A DNA stretch of 64,000 bases from Candidatus Nanopelagicus sp. (GTDB taxonomy: Bacteria; Actinomycetota; Actinomycetes; Nanopelagicales; Nanopelagicaceae). The position numbers and the translations under genes are program-made. How positions within the stretch are numbered: position 1 is the stretch's first letter; every line of letters starts with the position of its first letter. Location: NCBI GenBank assembly GCA_016462445.1, contig JAEMTE010000001.1, positions 26,133 to 90,132 of the forward strand, in the 5' to 3' direction. The notes below the pieces were generated by a model. That model made no database searches. It had not been told where the DNA came from and was given only the letters and a program-made list of their open reading frames with translations. Shown here one piece after another: positions 17,050-26,957 of the stretch.

Positions 17050-18054
17050 TTAGGGTTTAAAGTTTTTAACCTTCCCAGCCTTTATTCCTGCAGAAATTGT
17101 AAGAATTTTTGCCGGTAAGACCGATCCGCTAACTAGCTTCACCAATAGACCGCCATCTTTAAGGTTGTAACGGTGGCCATAGATGCCTTTCTTACTATCT
17201 AAGATATCTAACATGCTTTTTCCTGCTATCTCAGTTGAAATCAACTGTTCAACCGCTAGATCAAACCTCTTACTAACTACTAAATATTGATTCTTTTTGC
17301 CAATCGGAAAGTTTAAAAAGTACTGATCAGGAAGAAGTCCAGAGATTAATACCTTTTTACTATTGCCATTACTGGCGGCGATGGTAGAGATAACCTCATC
17401 TGATCTTGCCCAGGTTGAAAATATTTGATCAACGCCGGCTGTAACCTGAGTCTTAACCTCATCAGCAACTGATTCATCAAGTAATTTACTACTCACCTTA
17501 ATCTTTGAATTTGCAGCTACCGCTCCCTTAGAAAATACCTGGGCATAATTAACTGTACTTACCTCAGATTTATCACCGATAAATCCAATCTTTCCGCTTT
17601 TACTTGCCAACGCGAGGGCGGCTGCAGCTAGATATATACCCTCCTCGGTTGCAAATGAGAGGTTTGAAACATTGGTCATAGCCACAGATTGATCATCGAT
17701 TATTGCAAATTGGGTGTTAGGAAACTCAACTGAGATTCGCCTGACTGTGTCAGCATAACCTGCGCCGACACAAATAATTAATTGATACTTATTTTTTGCT
17801 AGAAATCTAACTCTAGTAATTCGATCCCCTAATGTGCCATCGGTGATCTGCTCTCTTACATCAAGGCGGGAGAGATTATTCTTTTTTATTGCTCTTTCTA
17901 GCCCCAAAGATGCAAGATCATTGATTCCGTTATCACCTTTGCCCCCAGCCTCATAGGCAATGGCAATCTTTATGCCCGCTGCTTGAGTTGATGGAGAAAG
18001 TAGTGTGGTACTTAGAAAGATTGCGATAAGTAATGCTGTAAATCGTTTAGCCAT
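17050..18054 (-). CDS. Second BMP-like binding protein, coupled to trpS
   Basis: A 334-residue secreted protein. The Sec signal ([19 protein letters not shown], cleavage near TQA-A) is followed by [21 protein letters not shown], here cited as a BMP-type opening, and [26 protein letters not shown] in two parts, the BMP core. It has no lipobox Cys. It is more divergent than the paralogue at 15866-16915 and has no permease beside it. Its start lies 8 bases inside trpS, so it is probably translated with it. It could be an alternative receptor for the same permeases or for another uptake system; ligand unknown. Confidence 0.78.
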   Translation of the reverse strand: MAKRFTALLIAIFLSTTLLSPSTQAAGIKIAIAYEAGGKGDNGINDLASLGLERAIKKNNLSRLDVREQITDGTLGDRITRVRFLAKNKYQLIICVGAGYADTVRRISVEFPNTQFAIIDDQSVAMTNVSNLSFATEEGIYLAAAALALASKSGKIGFIGDKSEVSTVNYAQVFSKGAVAANSKIKVSSKLLDESVADEVKTQVTAGVDQIFSTWARSDEVISTIAASNGNSKKVLISGLLPDQYFLNFPIGKKNQYLVVSKRFDLAVEQLISTEIAGKSMLDILDSKKGIYGHRYNLKDGGLLVKLVSGSVLPAKILTISAGIKAGKVKNFKP

Positions 18055-19051
18055 TTTTAATCAGACCTAGAGCAGCATAAGCATCAGCCAGTGTTTTACT
18101 AGCAACCTCATTTGCTTTATCTGCTCCACTCTTTAAGATTCTAAGTAGTTCACTTTGATCACCCATCAACTCTTCAGTTCGTTTACGAATTGGATCTAAA
18201 GCGGCAACCACAATCTCGCCGACTTGAGTTTTAAAATCTCCATACCCTTTGCCAGCAAACTCACTTTCAATATCTTTAATTGATTTACCGGAGAATGCAG
18301 AGTGAATTGTTAAAAGATTTGAAATACCTGCTTTTTCCTTCTCATCATACTTAACCTCTTTACCTGTATCAGTTACTGAGGATTTAAACTTCTTAATTGT
18401 TACCTCAGGTAAATCCAGTAGCTCAATCACACCAGACATAGAATTAGCAGATTTGCTCATCTTGGCAGTTGGATCTTGTAAATCATTTATTTTGGCAAGT
18501 GATTTAATTATTTGAGCTTGTGGAATATTGAAAACCTCTTTGTATTTACTATTAAATCTTTGTCCTAAGTCTCTAGTTAATTCAATGTGCTGGCGTTGAT
18601 CCTCACCTACTGGTACAAAATCTGCCTGATATAACAATATGTCTGCTGCTTGCAAAATTGGGTAGGTGAACAATCCAACATTAGTGCGATCATTTCCACC
18701 CTTTTGTGATTTATCTTTAAATTGGGTCATCCGCCCTGCTTCGCCAAATCCAGTTAAGCACTCAAGCACCCAGGCTAATTGATTATGTGCTGGCACATGA
18801 GATTGAATAAATAATGTGCACTGTTTTGGGTCAACTCCAATAGCAATTAATTGAGCCGCCGATAAAAGTGTTCGTCTTTCTAATAATTTTGGATCAGTTT
18901 CTACAGTAAGCGCGTGCAAATCAACCACGCAGTAAAAAGCATCATTGTCTTTCTGTAGCGCCACCCATTGCTTAAGGGCGCCAAGATAGTTACCAAGATG
19001 AAATGAATCATGGGTTGGTTGGATGCCCGATAGAACTCGCTTTTTACTCAT
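18047..19051 (-). CDS. trpS: Tryptophanyl-tRNA synthetase
   Basis: Class I synthetase charging tRNA-Trp, 334 residues, the short bacterial form. The HIGH-equivalent is [10 protein letters not shown] (around 18-26) and the KMSKS loop is at 197-201. [15 protein letters not shown] is the tryptophan/adenylate pocket. ATG 19051 overlaps the upstream CNNM stop as ATGA, so I prefer it to GTG 19054, one codon earlier. The last 8 bases overlap the downstream BMP-like gene. Confidence 0.95.
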   Translation of the reverse strand: MSKKRVLSGIQPTHDSFHLGNYLGALKQWVALQKDNDAFYCVVDLHALTVETDPKLLERRTLLSAAQLIAIGVDPKQCTLFIQSHVPAHNQLAWVLECLTGFGEAGRMTQFKDKSQKGGNDRTNVGLFTYPILQAADILLYQADFVPVGEDQRQHIELTRDLGQRFNSKYKEVFNIPQAQIIKSLAKINDLQDPTAKMSKSANSMSGVIELLDLPEVTIKKFKSSVTDTGKEVKYDEKEKAGISNLLTIHSAFSGKSIKDIESEFAGKGYGDFKTQVGEIVVAALDPIRKRTEELMGDQSELLRILKSGADKANEVASKTLADAYAALGLIKNG

Positions 19052-20340
19052 CACTTCACATCATCTCTAGCAAGTAATAACTTGCCAACCTGCTTGCCAT
19101 TCATGCTAGTAATTGTAAAGCGTGCCCCATTGATTCGAATCGCATCATTAACTTGAGCAATTCGGCCTAAATAATGAGTAACAAACTCGCTCACAGTTTC
19201 ATATGGGCCAGCTGGCAACAAAATACCCTTAGATTCTAAAAGCTCTGCAAGTAAAACTTGGCCATTAACTTCAGTATCACCAGCCTGAGCCTTAGATTGT
19301 GGCGCTACTTCATGAGCATCATATTCATCTTGAATCTGTCCAATTAAACATTCAACTAAATTTTCAAGGGTAATAATTCCATTTGTGCCACCATTTTTAT
19401 CAAGCACAATTGCAATATGTTGCCCTTTACTACGCATCTCAGTTAATGCTTGCAATACCCCACTAGTCCTAGGTAAAAACATTATATTTCTTACAATCTC
19501 CATAATTGTTAGTTGAGCATCATCTAACTTTGGATCTAATAAATCTCTGGCATGCAAAAATCCAATTACATCATCACCGCTTCCTCGAACAACTGGATAA
19601 CGAGAATGGGTAAGTTTTACTACAATTTTTCTGGCTTGGGAAATAGTTAATGATGCATCTAGAAAATCGACCTCAGATCTTGGCACCATTACCTCATGAA
19701 TTAATCGATCACTAGATTTAAATACCTCAGTAACAATTTCACGCTCTTCTTTAGTTAAATCTGCATGCCCACTAACTAAATCCATTAACTCAGCTTCAGA
19801 AATCTGATCTCGGGGAGTTTTTGTATCGATACGAAATAGTTTCATTACCAAATCAGTTGAGTGAGAGACTAGCCAAATAATTGGTTTAAATGCGATTGCG
19901 ATTCGATCAATTGTTGCAGCAGAGGCGAGCGCAATTGCCTCAGTCTTATAAAGGGCAAGCCGTTTTGGTACTAACTCACCAAATACTAAGGATATATAGG
20001 CAATCACTAAGGTGATGCCGACAATAGATAAAATCTCACTGCTACCACTTGAGATACCCAACTGCTCAAACTTTGGAATTACATATTGTCCTAACTGTTC
20101 AGCACCAAGGGCGGCTGATAAAAATCCACAAACAGTTATTCCTACTTGAGCAGCAGCTAAAAATCTATTTGGGTGCTTAGTTAAGGCAGCTACTCGGGCG
20201 CCACGTTTTCCCATACTTGCGATCTGTTTGATTTGAGACTCACGCAGTGAGATCAGAGCAATTTCTGCGGCAACAAAGATTCCGCCCACCCCAATCAAAG
20301 CTAAAACGATTGCGATGCTTTTTAAAGCGCCATCAGCCAT
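19051..20340 (-). CDS. CNNM/HlyC-CorC family membrane protein with CBS domains
   Basis: A 429-residue protein. The DUF21/CNNM membrane domain starts with [19 protein letters not shown] and has further hydrophobic segments to about residue 155. A CBS pair follows ([33 protein letters not shown]). A C-terminal CorC/HlyC domain carries [13 protein letters not shown]. The family includes divalent-cation (Mg2+/Co2+) exporters; older 'hemolysin' names are misleading. I take ATG 20340 because the hydrophobic start follows at once; the longer frame to 20466 adds 42 polar residues with no homology I recognise. It shares its stop with the trpS start. Confidence 0.85.
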   Translation of the reverse strand: MADGALKSIAIVLALIGVGGIFVAAEIALISLRESQIKQIASMGKRGARVAALTKHPNRFLAAAQVGITVCGFLSAALGAEQLGQYVIPKFEQLGISSGSSEILSIVGITLVIAYISLVFGELVPKRLALYKTEAIALASAATIDRIAIAFKPIIWLVSHSTDLVMKLFRIDTKTPRDQISEAELMDLVSGHADLTKEEREIVTEVFKSSDRLIHEVMVPRSEVDFLDASLTISQARKIVVKLTHSRYPVVRGSGDDVIGFLHARDLLDPKLDDAQLTIMEIVRNIMFLPRTSGVLQALTEMRSKGQHIAIVLDKNGGTNGIITLENLVECLIGQIQDEYDAHEVAPQSKAQAGDTEVNGQVLLAELLESKGILLPAGPYETVSEFVTHYLGRIAQVNDAIRINGARFTITSMNGKQVGKLLLARDDVK

Positions 20341-20439
20341 ATATCCAATGATAACTGTGGATAAGCCAGTACCGCTAAGTGAGCGCCTAACCTCGCGCCA
20401 CTTCCCCTTTTCATCCTTTCTGTCGTAACCTTTGCCAAC

Positions 20440-20455
20440 TCTCACAACCGTGAGA
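20440..20455. promoter_or_regulatory. Perfect palindrome upstream of the orphan sugar-ABC ATPase
   Basis: TCTCAC and GTGAGA arms flank AACC. It lies in the divergent spacer 20341-20510 between the CNNM gene and the UgpC-type ATPase. A TAACCT box at 20426-20431 could start a transcript just before it, making it the 5' hairpin of the leader; alternatively it is a protein-binding operator. Confidence 0.4.
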
Positions 20456-20474
20456 CCTTCATCCAACGGATCGT

Positions 20475-20492
20475 CGGGTACGTACCTACCCG
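20475..20492. promoter_or_regulatory. Second inverted repeat before the ATPase
   Basis: CGGGTA (20475-20480) and TACCCG (20487-20492) enclose a 6-base loop, and a nested perfect palindrome GGTACGTACC covers 20477-20486. It ends 2 bases before the Shine-Dalgarno, so an RNA hairpin here could influence translation initiation. Function inferred. Confidence 0.4.
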
Positions 20493-20493
20493 G

Positions 20494-20502
20494 AAGAAGG
20501 AG
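20494..20502 (+). promoter_or_regulatory. Ribosome binding site that sets the UgpC-type ATPase start
   Basis: AAGAAGGAG ends 8 bases before ATG 20511 and decides for this start over the in-frame GTG at 20502, which overlaps the Shine-Dalgarno itself. Confidence 0.7.
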
Positions 20503-20510
20503 TGCTAACC

Positions 20511-21593
20511 ATGGCCTCAGTTGTATTCAAACAGGCATCACGAATCTATCCTGGAACTACCAAACCGGCAGTAGATAAATTAGATCTAACTGTTAATGAT
20601 GGTGAGTTTCTTGTACTAGTTGGACCATCAGGTTGCGGTAAATCAACATCACTACGTATGTTGGCAGGCCTTGAAGAGATTGATACTGGATCAATTCATA
20701 TCGGTGATAAAGATGTAACAAATGTTGCACCTAAAGATCGCGATATCGCAATGGTCTTTCAGTCATACGCTCTCTACCCACATATGTCGGTGGCTGAAAA
20801 TATGGGCTTTGCTTTAAAGATTGCTGGGGTTTCAAAAGAAGAGCGAGATAAGCGCGTACTTGATGCCGCAAAATTATTAGATTTAGAGGATTACTTAGAT
20901 CGCAAACCTAAAGCACTATCTGGTGGTCAACGCCAGCGGGTTGCAATGGGACGAGCAATTGTTCGCGAGCCACAAGTTTTCTTAATGGATGAACCATTAT
21001 CAAACCTTGATGCAAAGCTTCGAGTAGCAACTCGTACTCAAATTGCAGCGCTACAACGTCGTCTTGGAATTACCACTGTTTATGTAACCCATGATCAGGT
21101 TGAGGCGATGACTATGGGAGATCGCGTAGCAGTTCTTAAAGATGGCTTACTACAACAGGTTGATACCCCGAGAAATCTTTATGAGAAGCCGCAAAATGTT
21201 TTCGTAGCTGGCTTTATTGGATCTCCTGCGATGAACTTATTAACCGCTTCAGTATCTGGTGGAAAGGCGATGCTAGGAAACCTTGGTATTGCTGTTCCAT
21301 CATCTGCTGGTTCATCTATCACAGTTGGAATCAGGCCAGAGGGTTTAACGCCAGCATCTACTGGCTTTGAAGTAGCAGTTGAGGTGGTTGAAGAGCTTGG
21401 CTCTGATGCTTATGTTTATGGCAAGCCAGTAGATAAGGCGCTGAAGTTTGCTAATACAACTGAGGAGCTTGGTCAGATAATTATTAGATGGGATCCAAAG
21501 AATCCACCTAAGGCTGGTCAAACAGTAACTGTTGGTGTTAATGCCGATGTAGTTCACCTATTTGATGCCACATCTGGTAAGCGTATTAATTAA
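20511..21593 (+). CDS. Orphan sugar-type ABC ATPase (UgpC/MsmK/MsiK-like)
   Basis: A 360-residue CUT1-family ATPase. Walker A GPSGCGKST, Q-loop in MVFQSYALYPHMSV, signature LSGGQRQRVAMGRAI, Walker B VFLMDEPLSNLDAKLR, switch His in VYVTHDQVEAM. A C-terminal TOBE-type domain follows (VGIRPEGLTPAST). No permease or binding protein is adjacent, which matches the multitask MsiK/MsmK ATPases that energise several sugar importers in actinobacteria. It is a single-gene unit between a structured 5' leader and a strong terminator. The particular importers it serves cannot be told from this window. Confidence 0.87.
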   Translation: MASVVFKQASRIYPGTTKPAVDKLDLTVNDGEFLVLVGPSGCGKSTSLRMLAGLEEIDTGSIHIGDKDVTNVAPKDRDIAMVFQSYALYPHMSVAENMGFALKIAGVSKEERDKRVLDAAKLLDLEDYLDRKPKALSGGQRQRVAMGRAIVREPQVFLMDEPLSNLDAKLRVATRTQIAALQRRLGITTVYVTHDQVEAMTMGDRVAVLKDGLLQQVDTPRNLYEKPQNVFVAGFIGSPAMNLLTASVSGGKAMLGNLGIAVPSSAGSSITVGIRPEGLTPASTGFEVAVEVVEELGSDAYVYGKPVDKALKFANTTEELGQIIIRWDPKNPPKAGQTVTVGVNADVVHLFDATSGKRIN

Positions 21594-21602
21594 GTAGAAA
21601 TT

Positions 21603-21635
21603 AAAAAGCCCCACTCTAAGTGAGTGGGGCTTTTT
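21603..21635. terminator. Bidirectional intrinsic terminator
   Basis: A 9-bp GC-rich stem (21608-21616 with 21622-21630, 5-base loop) is flanked by AAAAA on the left and TTTTT on the right. It lies between the convergent ATPase gene and icd and can stop transcription from both sides. It is one of the clearest terminators in the window. Confidence 0.92.
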
Positions 21636-21644
21636 GTTTAAAGT

Positions 21645-22859
21645 TTAAGCCATAGCTTTTTTTAAGTTCTCATCTATCGCTGCTAAAAACTCCTGAGTAT
21701 TAAGCCAAGGGGCATCTTTACTTATTAATAGTGCAAGATCCTTTGTCATCTTGCCACTTTCTACAGTTTCAATACAAACTCGCTCAAGTGTTTTTGCAAA
21801 CTCTGCAACCTTAGGTGTGTTATCTAACTTTGCTCGGTGGGCCAAACCTTGTGTCCAGGCAAATATTGATGCAATGGGATTTGTTGAGGTTGCTTTACCT
21901 ACTTGGTGATCTCGGAAGTGACGGGTAACTGTGCCATGAGCTGCTTCGGCCTCAACAGTTTTACCATCTGGTGAGAGTAGTACTGAGGTCATAAGACCGA
22001 GTGATCCATAGCCTTGGGCAACAGTGTCTGATTGAACATCACCATCATAATTTTTACATGCCCAGATATAGCCACCCTCCCACCGAAGTGAGGTCGCTAC
22101 CATGTCATCAATTAAACGGTGGTCATACTCCAACTTATTTTTAGCAAACTCTTCCTTAAACTCTTTATCAAAAACCTCAGCGAATATATCTTTAAACCGG
22201 CCATCATATGCTTTTAAAATTGTGTTTTTAGTAGAGAGAAAAACAGGATACTTCCTTAATAATCCGTAATTAAATGATGCTCGAGCAAAGTCTCGGATTG
22301 AATCATCTAGGTTATACATTGCCATGGCAACGCCAGAGGAGGGGAAATCAAATACATTAAACTCCATTGGCTTTGAGCCATCCTCTGGTGTGAAGGTAAC
22401 GGTTAGCTTTCCAGCACCAGGAACTCGGAAATCTGTAGCTTTATATTGATCACCATAAGCATGACGGCCAATCACGATTGGCTTTGTCCAGTGTGGAATT
22501 AACCGTGGCACATTTTTAATAATAATTGGCTCACGAAAGATTACTCCGCCTAAAATATTACGGATAGTGCCGTTTGGAGATTTCCACATCTTCTTTAAAT
22601 TAAACTCTTTAACCCGGGCCTCATCTGGTGTGATAGTTGCGCACTTAACACCAACGCCATGTTTTTGAATTGCATGAGCTGAGTCAATAGTTACCTGATC
22701 ATCAGTCTTATCTCGATACTCAATACCAAGGTCGTAGTACTCAAGATTTAGATCTAAGTAAGGAAGGATTAAAGAGTCTTTAATGAATGACCAAATAATT
22801 CGAGTCATCTCATCACCATCTAATTCAACAACTGTTCCCTCGACTTTGATTTTATTCAT
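21645..22859 (-). CDS. icd: Isocitrate dehydrogenase (NADP+), homodimeric eukaryote-like type
   Basis: TCA-cycle oxidation of isocitrate to 2-oxoglutarate. 404 residues. [12 protein letters not shown] at the N-terminus, [26 protein letters not shown] (isocitrate contacts) and [14 protein letters not shown] are hallmarks of the eukaryote-like NADP-IDH subfamily, different from the E. coli type. It follows mdh with an 11-base gap, so the two TCA enzymes are co-transcribed. RBS-like GAGGAGAAAT precedes the ATG. Confidence 0.94.
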   Translation of the reverse strand: MNKIKVEGTVVELDGDEMTRIIWSFIKDSLILPYLDLNLEYYDLGIEYRDKTDDQVTIDSAHAIQKHGVGVKCATITPDEARVKEFNLKKMWKSPNGTIRNILGGVIFREPIIIKNVPRLIPHWTKPIVIGRHAYGDQYKATDFRVPGAGKLTVTFTPEDGSKPMEFNVFDFPSSGVAMAMYNLDDSIRDFARASFNYGLLRKYPVFLSTKNTILKAYDGRFKDIFAEVFDKEFKEEFAKNKLEYDHRLIDDMVATSLRWEGGYIWACKNYDGDVQSDTVAQGYGSLGLMTSVLLSPDGKTVEAEAAHGTVTRHFRDHQVGKATSTNPIASIFAWTQGLAHRAKLDNTPKVAEFAKTLERVCIETVESGKMTKDLALLISKDAPWLNTQEFLAAIDENLKKAMA

Positions 22860-22870
22860 TATTTCTCCTC

Positions 22871-23827
22871 TTACAAATCTTTAACATCTGCTTGTTTGGT
22901 GCGAACCGCTTCAGCTGCAACCTTAAGGCTAGCGAGCTCATCGACAGTTAACTTTGTCTCAACTACTTTATTAATACCATTCTTACCAATTTGTGCTTCA
23001 ACTCCTAAATAAACTCCAGTAATTCCATATTGACCATCAACCCAAGCGCAAACTGGCATTACCTCATTTGAATCGGTGATTACTGCTTTCGCCATTCGGG
23101 CAGCAGCAGCAGATGGTGCGTAGTAGGCAGAACCAGTTTTAAGCAATGCCACGATCTCAGCCCCGCCATTTCTAGTTCTATCTACTAAATCTGCAATCTC
23201 ATTGGCTGATAAAAGATCAGATAATGCTTTGCCATTTACTGTGCAGCGGCTTGGTACTGGCACCATTGTTTCACCATGTGAGCCAAGTGTTAGCGTCTTA
23301 ACTGCTGATACCTCAACTCCACATTTTTCAGCAACAAAGTTAGTAAAGCGAGCAGTATCTAACATGCCAGCTTGGCCAATAACCTTGTTATAGGCAAACT
23401 TAGTTGCGATTTGAGCAAGTGCGGTCATTTCATCTAATGGATTAGAGACCACAATAATTACTGCATTTGGTGAGTGCTTTGCAATATTTTCGGCTACTCC
23501 GCGAACAATTCCCGCATTTACACCAATTAAATCCATTCTACTCATGCCAGGTTTACGAGGTAGGCCTGCTGTAATTACTACAACATCTGAGTTAGCAGTT
23601 TTCTCATAACCGCCACCTTCAGTAGTAGTGGTTGCACCAATTACCTTTGTTTCAAAATTTTCAATTGATCTAGATTGATTTATATCTAATGCTAATCCTT
23701 CAGATTTTCCTTCAACAATATCGGTTAAAACTACACTCTCAAATATGTCATATTCAGCAAGGCGAAGTGCGGTTGTTGAACCATAGAAACCTGCCCCTAC
23801 CACAGTAACTTTTCCAGATCTGCTCAA
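22871..23827 (-). CDS. mdh: Malate dehydrogenase
   Basis: NAD-dependent oxidation of malate to oxaloacetate, 318 residues, of the lactate-dehydrogenase-like MDH class. Dinucleotide loop GAGFYGS, acidic [10 protein letters not shown], substrate loop [11 protein letters not shown] with the Arg that favours oxaloacetate, VSNPLDEMT and catalytic His in GSHGETMVP. The start is TTG 23827, set by GAGAGGATC a few bases upstream; no ATG fits the family start better. It is followed by icd. Confidence 0.94.
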   Translation of the reverse strand: MSRSGKVTVVGAGFYGSTTALRLAEYDIFESVVLTDIVEGKSEGLALDINQSRSIENFETKVIGATTTTEGGGYEKTANSDVVVITAGLPRKPGMSRMDLIGVNAGIVRGVAENIAKHSPNAVIIVVSNPLDEMTALAQIATKFAYNKVIGQAGMLDTARFTNFVAEKCGVEVSAVKTLTLGSHGETMVPVPSRCTVNGKALSDLLSANEIADLVDRTRNGGAEIVALLKTGSAYYAPSAAAARMAKAVITDSNEVMPVCAWVDGQYGITGVYLGVEAQIGKNGINKVVETKLTVDELASLKVAAEAVRTKQADVKDL

Positions 23828-23830
23828 TTT

Positions 23831-23839
23831 GATCCTCTC
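23831..23839 (-). promoter_or_regulatory. Ribosome binding site for the TTG start of mdh
   Basis: GAGAGGATC on the minus strand ends 3 bases before TTG 23827. It supports the TTG codon as the real start. Confidence 0.6.
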
Positions 23840-23853
23840 AATTTATAGAGCCA

Positions 23854-23882
23854 ATATTACTGATTTATGCGGGAAGAACTAA
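23854..23882 (-). promoter_or_regulatory. Candidate sigma-70-type promoter of mdh-icd
   Basis: Minus-strand TTAGTT (23877-23882) and TAATAT (23854-23859) are 17 bases apart. The predicted start lies about 20 bases upstream of the TTG. The -10 is near consensus and the -35 is weak. It would let mdh-icd be expressed separately from the folD genes upstream. Confidence 0.45.
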
Positions 23883-23892
23883 ATCGGCCTAT

Positions 23893-24138
23893 CTATCTTG
23901 CGTTGGGCAGCGAAAGTGCCAGAATAAACAATAAAAGACAGATTGCAATTGGCAGAATTAGTTCAATATTTCGCTTAACTTTTAATTGCGAATACCTAGC
24001 TAAAGCAAAGGCGCTAGCGCCAAGAGATAAAATAATGGAACCAGTTCGTACCGCCCCACTAATTGCAATAACTATACCAACCACAACAACTACCATTGAG
24101 AATCTACGAATTTGATCTAAGGTGAAGCTTTCTTTCAT
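23893..24138 (-). CDS. Small membrane protein, DUF3017 family
   Basis: An 81-residue protein with about three hydrophobic segments: FSMVVVVVGIVIAISGAV, TGSIILSLGASAFALARY and LILPIAICLLLFILALSL. Its place between folD and mdh is the conserved actinobacterial position of DUF3017 proteins. The pattern of short helices with a middle 'R-G-S' like turn (VRTGSIIL) also fits. No function is established. It starts directly after the folD stop. Confidence 0.75.
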   Translation of the reverse strand: MKESFTLDQIRRFSMVVVVVGIVIAISGAVRTGSIILSLGASAFALARYSQLKVKRNIELILPIAICLLLFILALSLPNAR

Positions 24139-24969
24139 TTAATTTGCCAACTCAATTACATTGCTAAGTAACATTGCCCTAGTCATTGGTCCGACCCCAC
24201 CTGGCATTGGCGCAAAATAAGATGCAACTTTAATTACTGTTGGATCAATATCGCCAAGTAATCCAGTTACTCCTCTAGTAATTCCTACATCAATTAAGAC
24301 AGCACCGGGCTTAACCATCTCAGGCTTTATAAAGTGAGCAGAGCCAAGAGCGGCAACTACAATATCTGCCTCTTTAATTAGCTCTAGTAAATTAGTAGTT
24401 GCTGAATGAGCCAAGGTGACTGTGGCATTGATTGGTTTTTGTGATAATAAAATTGAAAGCGGCCGTCCAACTGTTGCACCACGGCCTATTATTAAAACCT
24501 TTGAACCAGATAATTTAATTTTATACTCATTTAATAAAGCAAGAATTGCCTTTGGTGTGCAAGGAACTAAGCTCTTTGCTCCTAGTACTAATTTCCCTAA
24601 ATTAACTGGGTGTAATCCATCTGCATCTTTATCTGGATCTATTGCTAACAAAACCTCTTCAGAATTAACCCCACTCGGTAATGGCAGTTGCACGATAAAT
24701 CCAGTGCACTCTGTGTTTTGATTCAAATCTTTAACCGCCTTAATTATCTCCCCAGTATTTGCGGTAGCGGGAAGATTTACTTTAATTGATTTAATTCCAA
24801 TTTGCGCACAATCTCTATGTTTGCCCTCAACGTAGGCAAGTGAGCCAGGATCATCTCCCACCAATATTGTGCCAAGTCCTGGTTGTTTATTTGATTTAGA
24901 AAGATTAGACAACAGATTACTCTTTACCTTTTCGGCAAGTGCTTTGCCATCCATAATCACTGCGCTCAT
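24139..24969 (-). CDS. folD: Bifunctional methylenetetrahydrofolate dehydrogenase/cyclohydrolase
   Basis: Interconverts 5,10-methylene-THF, methenyl-THF and 10-formyl-THF. 276 residues. The catalytic block SLAYVEGKHRDCAQIGI contains the Tyr and Lys. QLPLPSGVN is followed by KDADGLHPVNLGKL, the NADP loop reads GRGATVGRPLS, and PMPGGVGPMT is at the C-terminus. It overlaps DUF6350 upstream by one base and abuts DUF3017 downstream. In many actinobacteria purN and purH sit between DUF6350 and folD; here there is no room for them. Confidence 0.94.
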   Translation of the reverse strand: MSAVIMDGKALAEKVKSNLLSNLSKSNKQPGLGTILVGDDPGSLAYVEGKHRDCAQIGIKSIKVNLPATANTGEIIKAVKDLNQNTECTGFIVQLPLPSGVNSEEVLLAIDPDKDADGLHPVNLGKLVLGAKSLVPCTPKAILALLNEYKIKLSGSKVLIIGRGATVGRPLSILLSQKPINATVTLAHSATTNLLELIKEADIVVAALGSAHFIKPEMVKPGAVLIDVGITRGVTGLLGDIDPTVIKVASYFAPMPGGVGPMTRAMLLSNVIELAN

Positions 24970-26057
24970 TAAGCAAGCCTACCCTTGTCCTGCTTTTTCT
25001 TTAAAATAATTGAGATCAAATGCATGACTAACATAACTAGTAACAATTGCCCTGCTACTAATAGACCAATACGAAGTGGATTTACACCAACTGGTGACAT
25101 ATTGGCAGAGATTAGGGAGCCGGAGGTAATAAATGCCAGGATCACCGAACCACTAATTGAGATAACTAGGAACCTTAGTTTTAACTGCTGTATATCTTTT
25201 TTATTTAACTTTAGATTTGAGATTAAATAAAGATTAATCCATCCGTAAATTGCAATCAGAATACTCCCAACCCCAACCCATAAATGCCTGCCACTAGGAA
25301 GGGCTGCCAAGGCAGGTATTGCTGGAATCTCACGCAGATCAAATATGAATGGTGAAATATTAGTTGCATCTCCTAAGGAGAATCCAGATCCTAAAATATA
25401 ACTTAGAGTAGCAAAAGCTATATTTGGTAGATATAACAACTGTAAAAGTAGTAACAAAATACCGCCTAAGATCCCCGGCTGAATAATAATTGTTAAGTTT
25501 TTTGCAGTTGTAAAGTTAAAAAGTAGCGAGATTGAAAATACTAAGGCAGCAACTCCTAACATAAATAGAAAAAGCTGTGCGGGTAATTTTAAGAAGGGAT
25601 CTAATTTGATTGGAGTTGTTACACTTATTAGTAATAGAAATAAAGTTACTAATGCTCTGGGCCAATTAATAGATACCTGTGAATTAATAGAAACTGCAGC
25701 AAGAAAGAGGTATACCAAGGTATAGGAGAGTATGAAATAGGCTCTACTAATTTTTTTATTTTGAAATACCTCTAAAACTCGTTTATAACCATTTCGCATA
25801 GTCAGCCATGGCAAAATTACTACCCCAATTGGTAGGTATGAAAGGTATCCAGTTATTTCATTGGTGGTTATATAAAAAGGAGTTAGGTGCGCACCTAACC
25901 AAAGCCAAACCGCAGCACGTAATGGATCAGATGTAGTTCCGTAGGTACTACCTGCAGTTGCCCAGGCAAATAAAGTAATAAAAGCTAGTGGAAATAAAAT
26001 AATTAAGACTGATCTGATCACCTGTTGCAGCGCTATCAATAGCCTACGCGCAACCAT
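24969..26057 (-). CDS. Polytopic membrane protein, DUF6350 (PerM-like)
   Basis: A 362-residue protein with about eight to ten hydrophobic segments. LWLGAHLTPFYITTNEITGYLSYLPIG, given here in two blocks, is a luminal-side stretch typical of DUF6350: 'WL..H......' then 'G..s..PlGl..LP'. It sits between sucD and folD, where actinobacteria carry DUF6350; the mycobacterial member is PerM, linked to cell division. I infer membership from topology plus position. Substrate and mechanism are unknown. Confidence 0.7.
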   Translation of the reverse strand: MVARRLLIALQQVIRSVLIILFPLAFITLFAWATAGSTYGTTSDPLRAAVWLWLGAHLTPFYITTNEITGYLSYLPIGVVILPWLTMRNGYKRVLEVFQNKKISRAYFILSYTLVYLFLAAVSINSQVSINWPRALVTLFLLLISVTTPIKLDPFLKLPAQLFLFMLGVAALVFSISLLFNFTTAKNLTIIIQPGILGGILLLLLQLLYLPNIAFATLSYILGSGFSLGDATNISPFIFDLREIPAIPALAALPSGRHLWVGVGSILIAIYGWINLYLISNLKLNKKDIQQLKLRFLVISISGSVILAFITSGSLISANMSPVGVNPLRIGLLVAGQLLLVMLVMHLISIILKKKQDKGRLA

Positions 26058-26075
26058 TATTTTCCTATCTGCAAT

Positions 26076-26957
26076 TTATCCATTCAAGATCTTGCGCATC
26101 AAGTTAGCGGTTTCACTTGGTGTTTTACCAACCGCAACACCGACAGCCTCTAATGCTTCTTTCTTTGCAGCAGCAGTACCTGATGAACCAGAGACAATTG
26201 CGCCTGCATGACCCATTGTTTTTCCCTCAGGTGCGGTAAAGCCAGCAACATATCCAACTACCGGCTTTGTTACATACTCTTTAATAAATTGCGCAGCCCG
26301 CTCCTCCGCATCCCCTCCTATTTCACCAATCATCACAATTGCCTTGGTCTCTGGATCATCTTGAAAAGCACGTAAACAATCTATGTGAGTGGTGCCAATA
26401 ATTGGATCACCACCAATTCCAACTGCCGAAGTAAAACCAAAGTCGCGAAGTTCAAACATCATTTGATAGGTAAGAGTTCCAGATTTAGAAACTAAGCCGA
26501 TCTTTCCAGCACCGGTAATATCTGCTGGAATAATTCCAAGATTAGTTTTACCTGGGCTAATAATGCCTGGACAGTTTGGACCAAGTATCTGAGTTGTGCC
26601 TTTACTAACAGAGTAGGCATAAAAAGCTGCCACATCATGTACTGGAATGCCTTCAGTAATTACTACTACCAGCGGCATAAGCGCATCTATTGCATCTAAT
26701 ACTGCAGCCTTTGCAAACTTTGGTGGTACAAAAACAACAGAGGCATTGGCACCAGTTGCTGTAATTGCCTCTTTAACTGAATTAAATACTGGAATTAAAA
26801 CCCCATCCATATCAACACTTTGCCCACCTTTGCCAGGTGTTACCCCAGCAACAATCTTTGTACCAGCCTTAAGCATTCGCTTTGTGTGTTTAGTTCCCTC
26901 AGAGCCAGTCATACCCTGCACAATTACCTTGGTATTTTCAGTTACAAAGATTGCCAT
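26076..26957 (-). CDS. sucD: Succinate-CoA ligase alpha subunit
   Basis: TCA-cycle substrate-level phosphorylation with SucC. 293 residues. N-terminal CoA-binding domain begins [35 protein letters not shown] and the phosphohistidine loop in [11 protein letters not shown] are intact. The ATG overlaps the SucC stop, keeping subunits in step. Confidence 0.96.
   Translation of the reverse strand: MAIFVTENTKVIVQGMTGSEGTKHTKRMLKAGTKIVAGVTPGKGGQSVDMDGVLIPVFNSVKEAITATGANASVVFVPPKFAKAAVLDAIDALMPLVVVITEGIPVHDVAAFYAYSVSKGTTQILGPNCPGIISPGKTNLGIIPADITGAGKIGLVSKSGTLTYQMMFELRDFGFTSAVGIGGDPIIGTTHIDCLRAFQDDPETKAIVMIGEIGGDAEERAAQFIKEYVTKPVVGYVAGFTAPEGKTMGHAGAIVSGSSGTAAAKKEALEAVGVAVGKTPSETANLMRKILNG

Noticed and set aside
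20341-20466. N-terminal extension of the CNNM protein by 42 residues
   Set aside because: Polar residues without homology, running through palindromes in the divergent spacer; the hydrophobic start at ATG 20340 fits better.
23893-24138. Overlapping plus-strand frame (23867-24115) as an alternative gene
   Set aside because: The minus-strand frame has membrane segments and sits in the conserved DUF3017 position between folD and mdh; the other frame shows no features.
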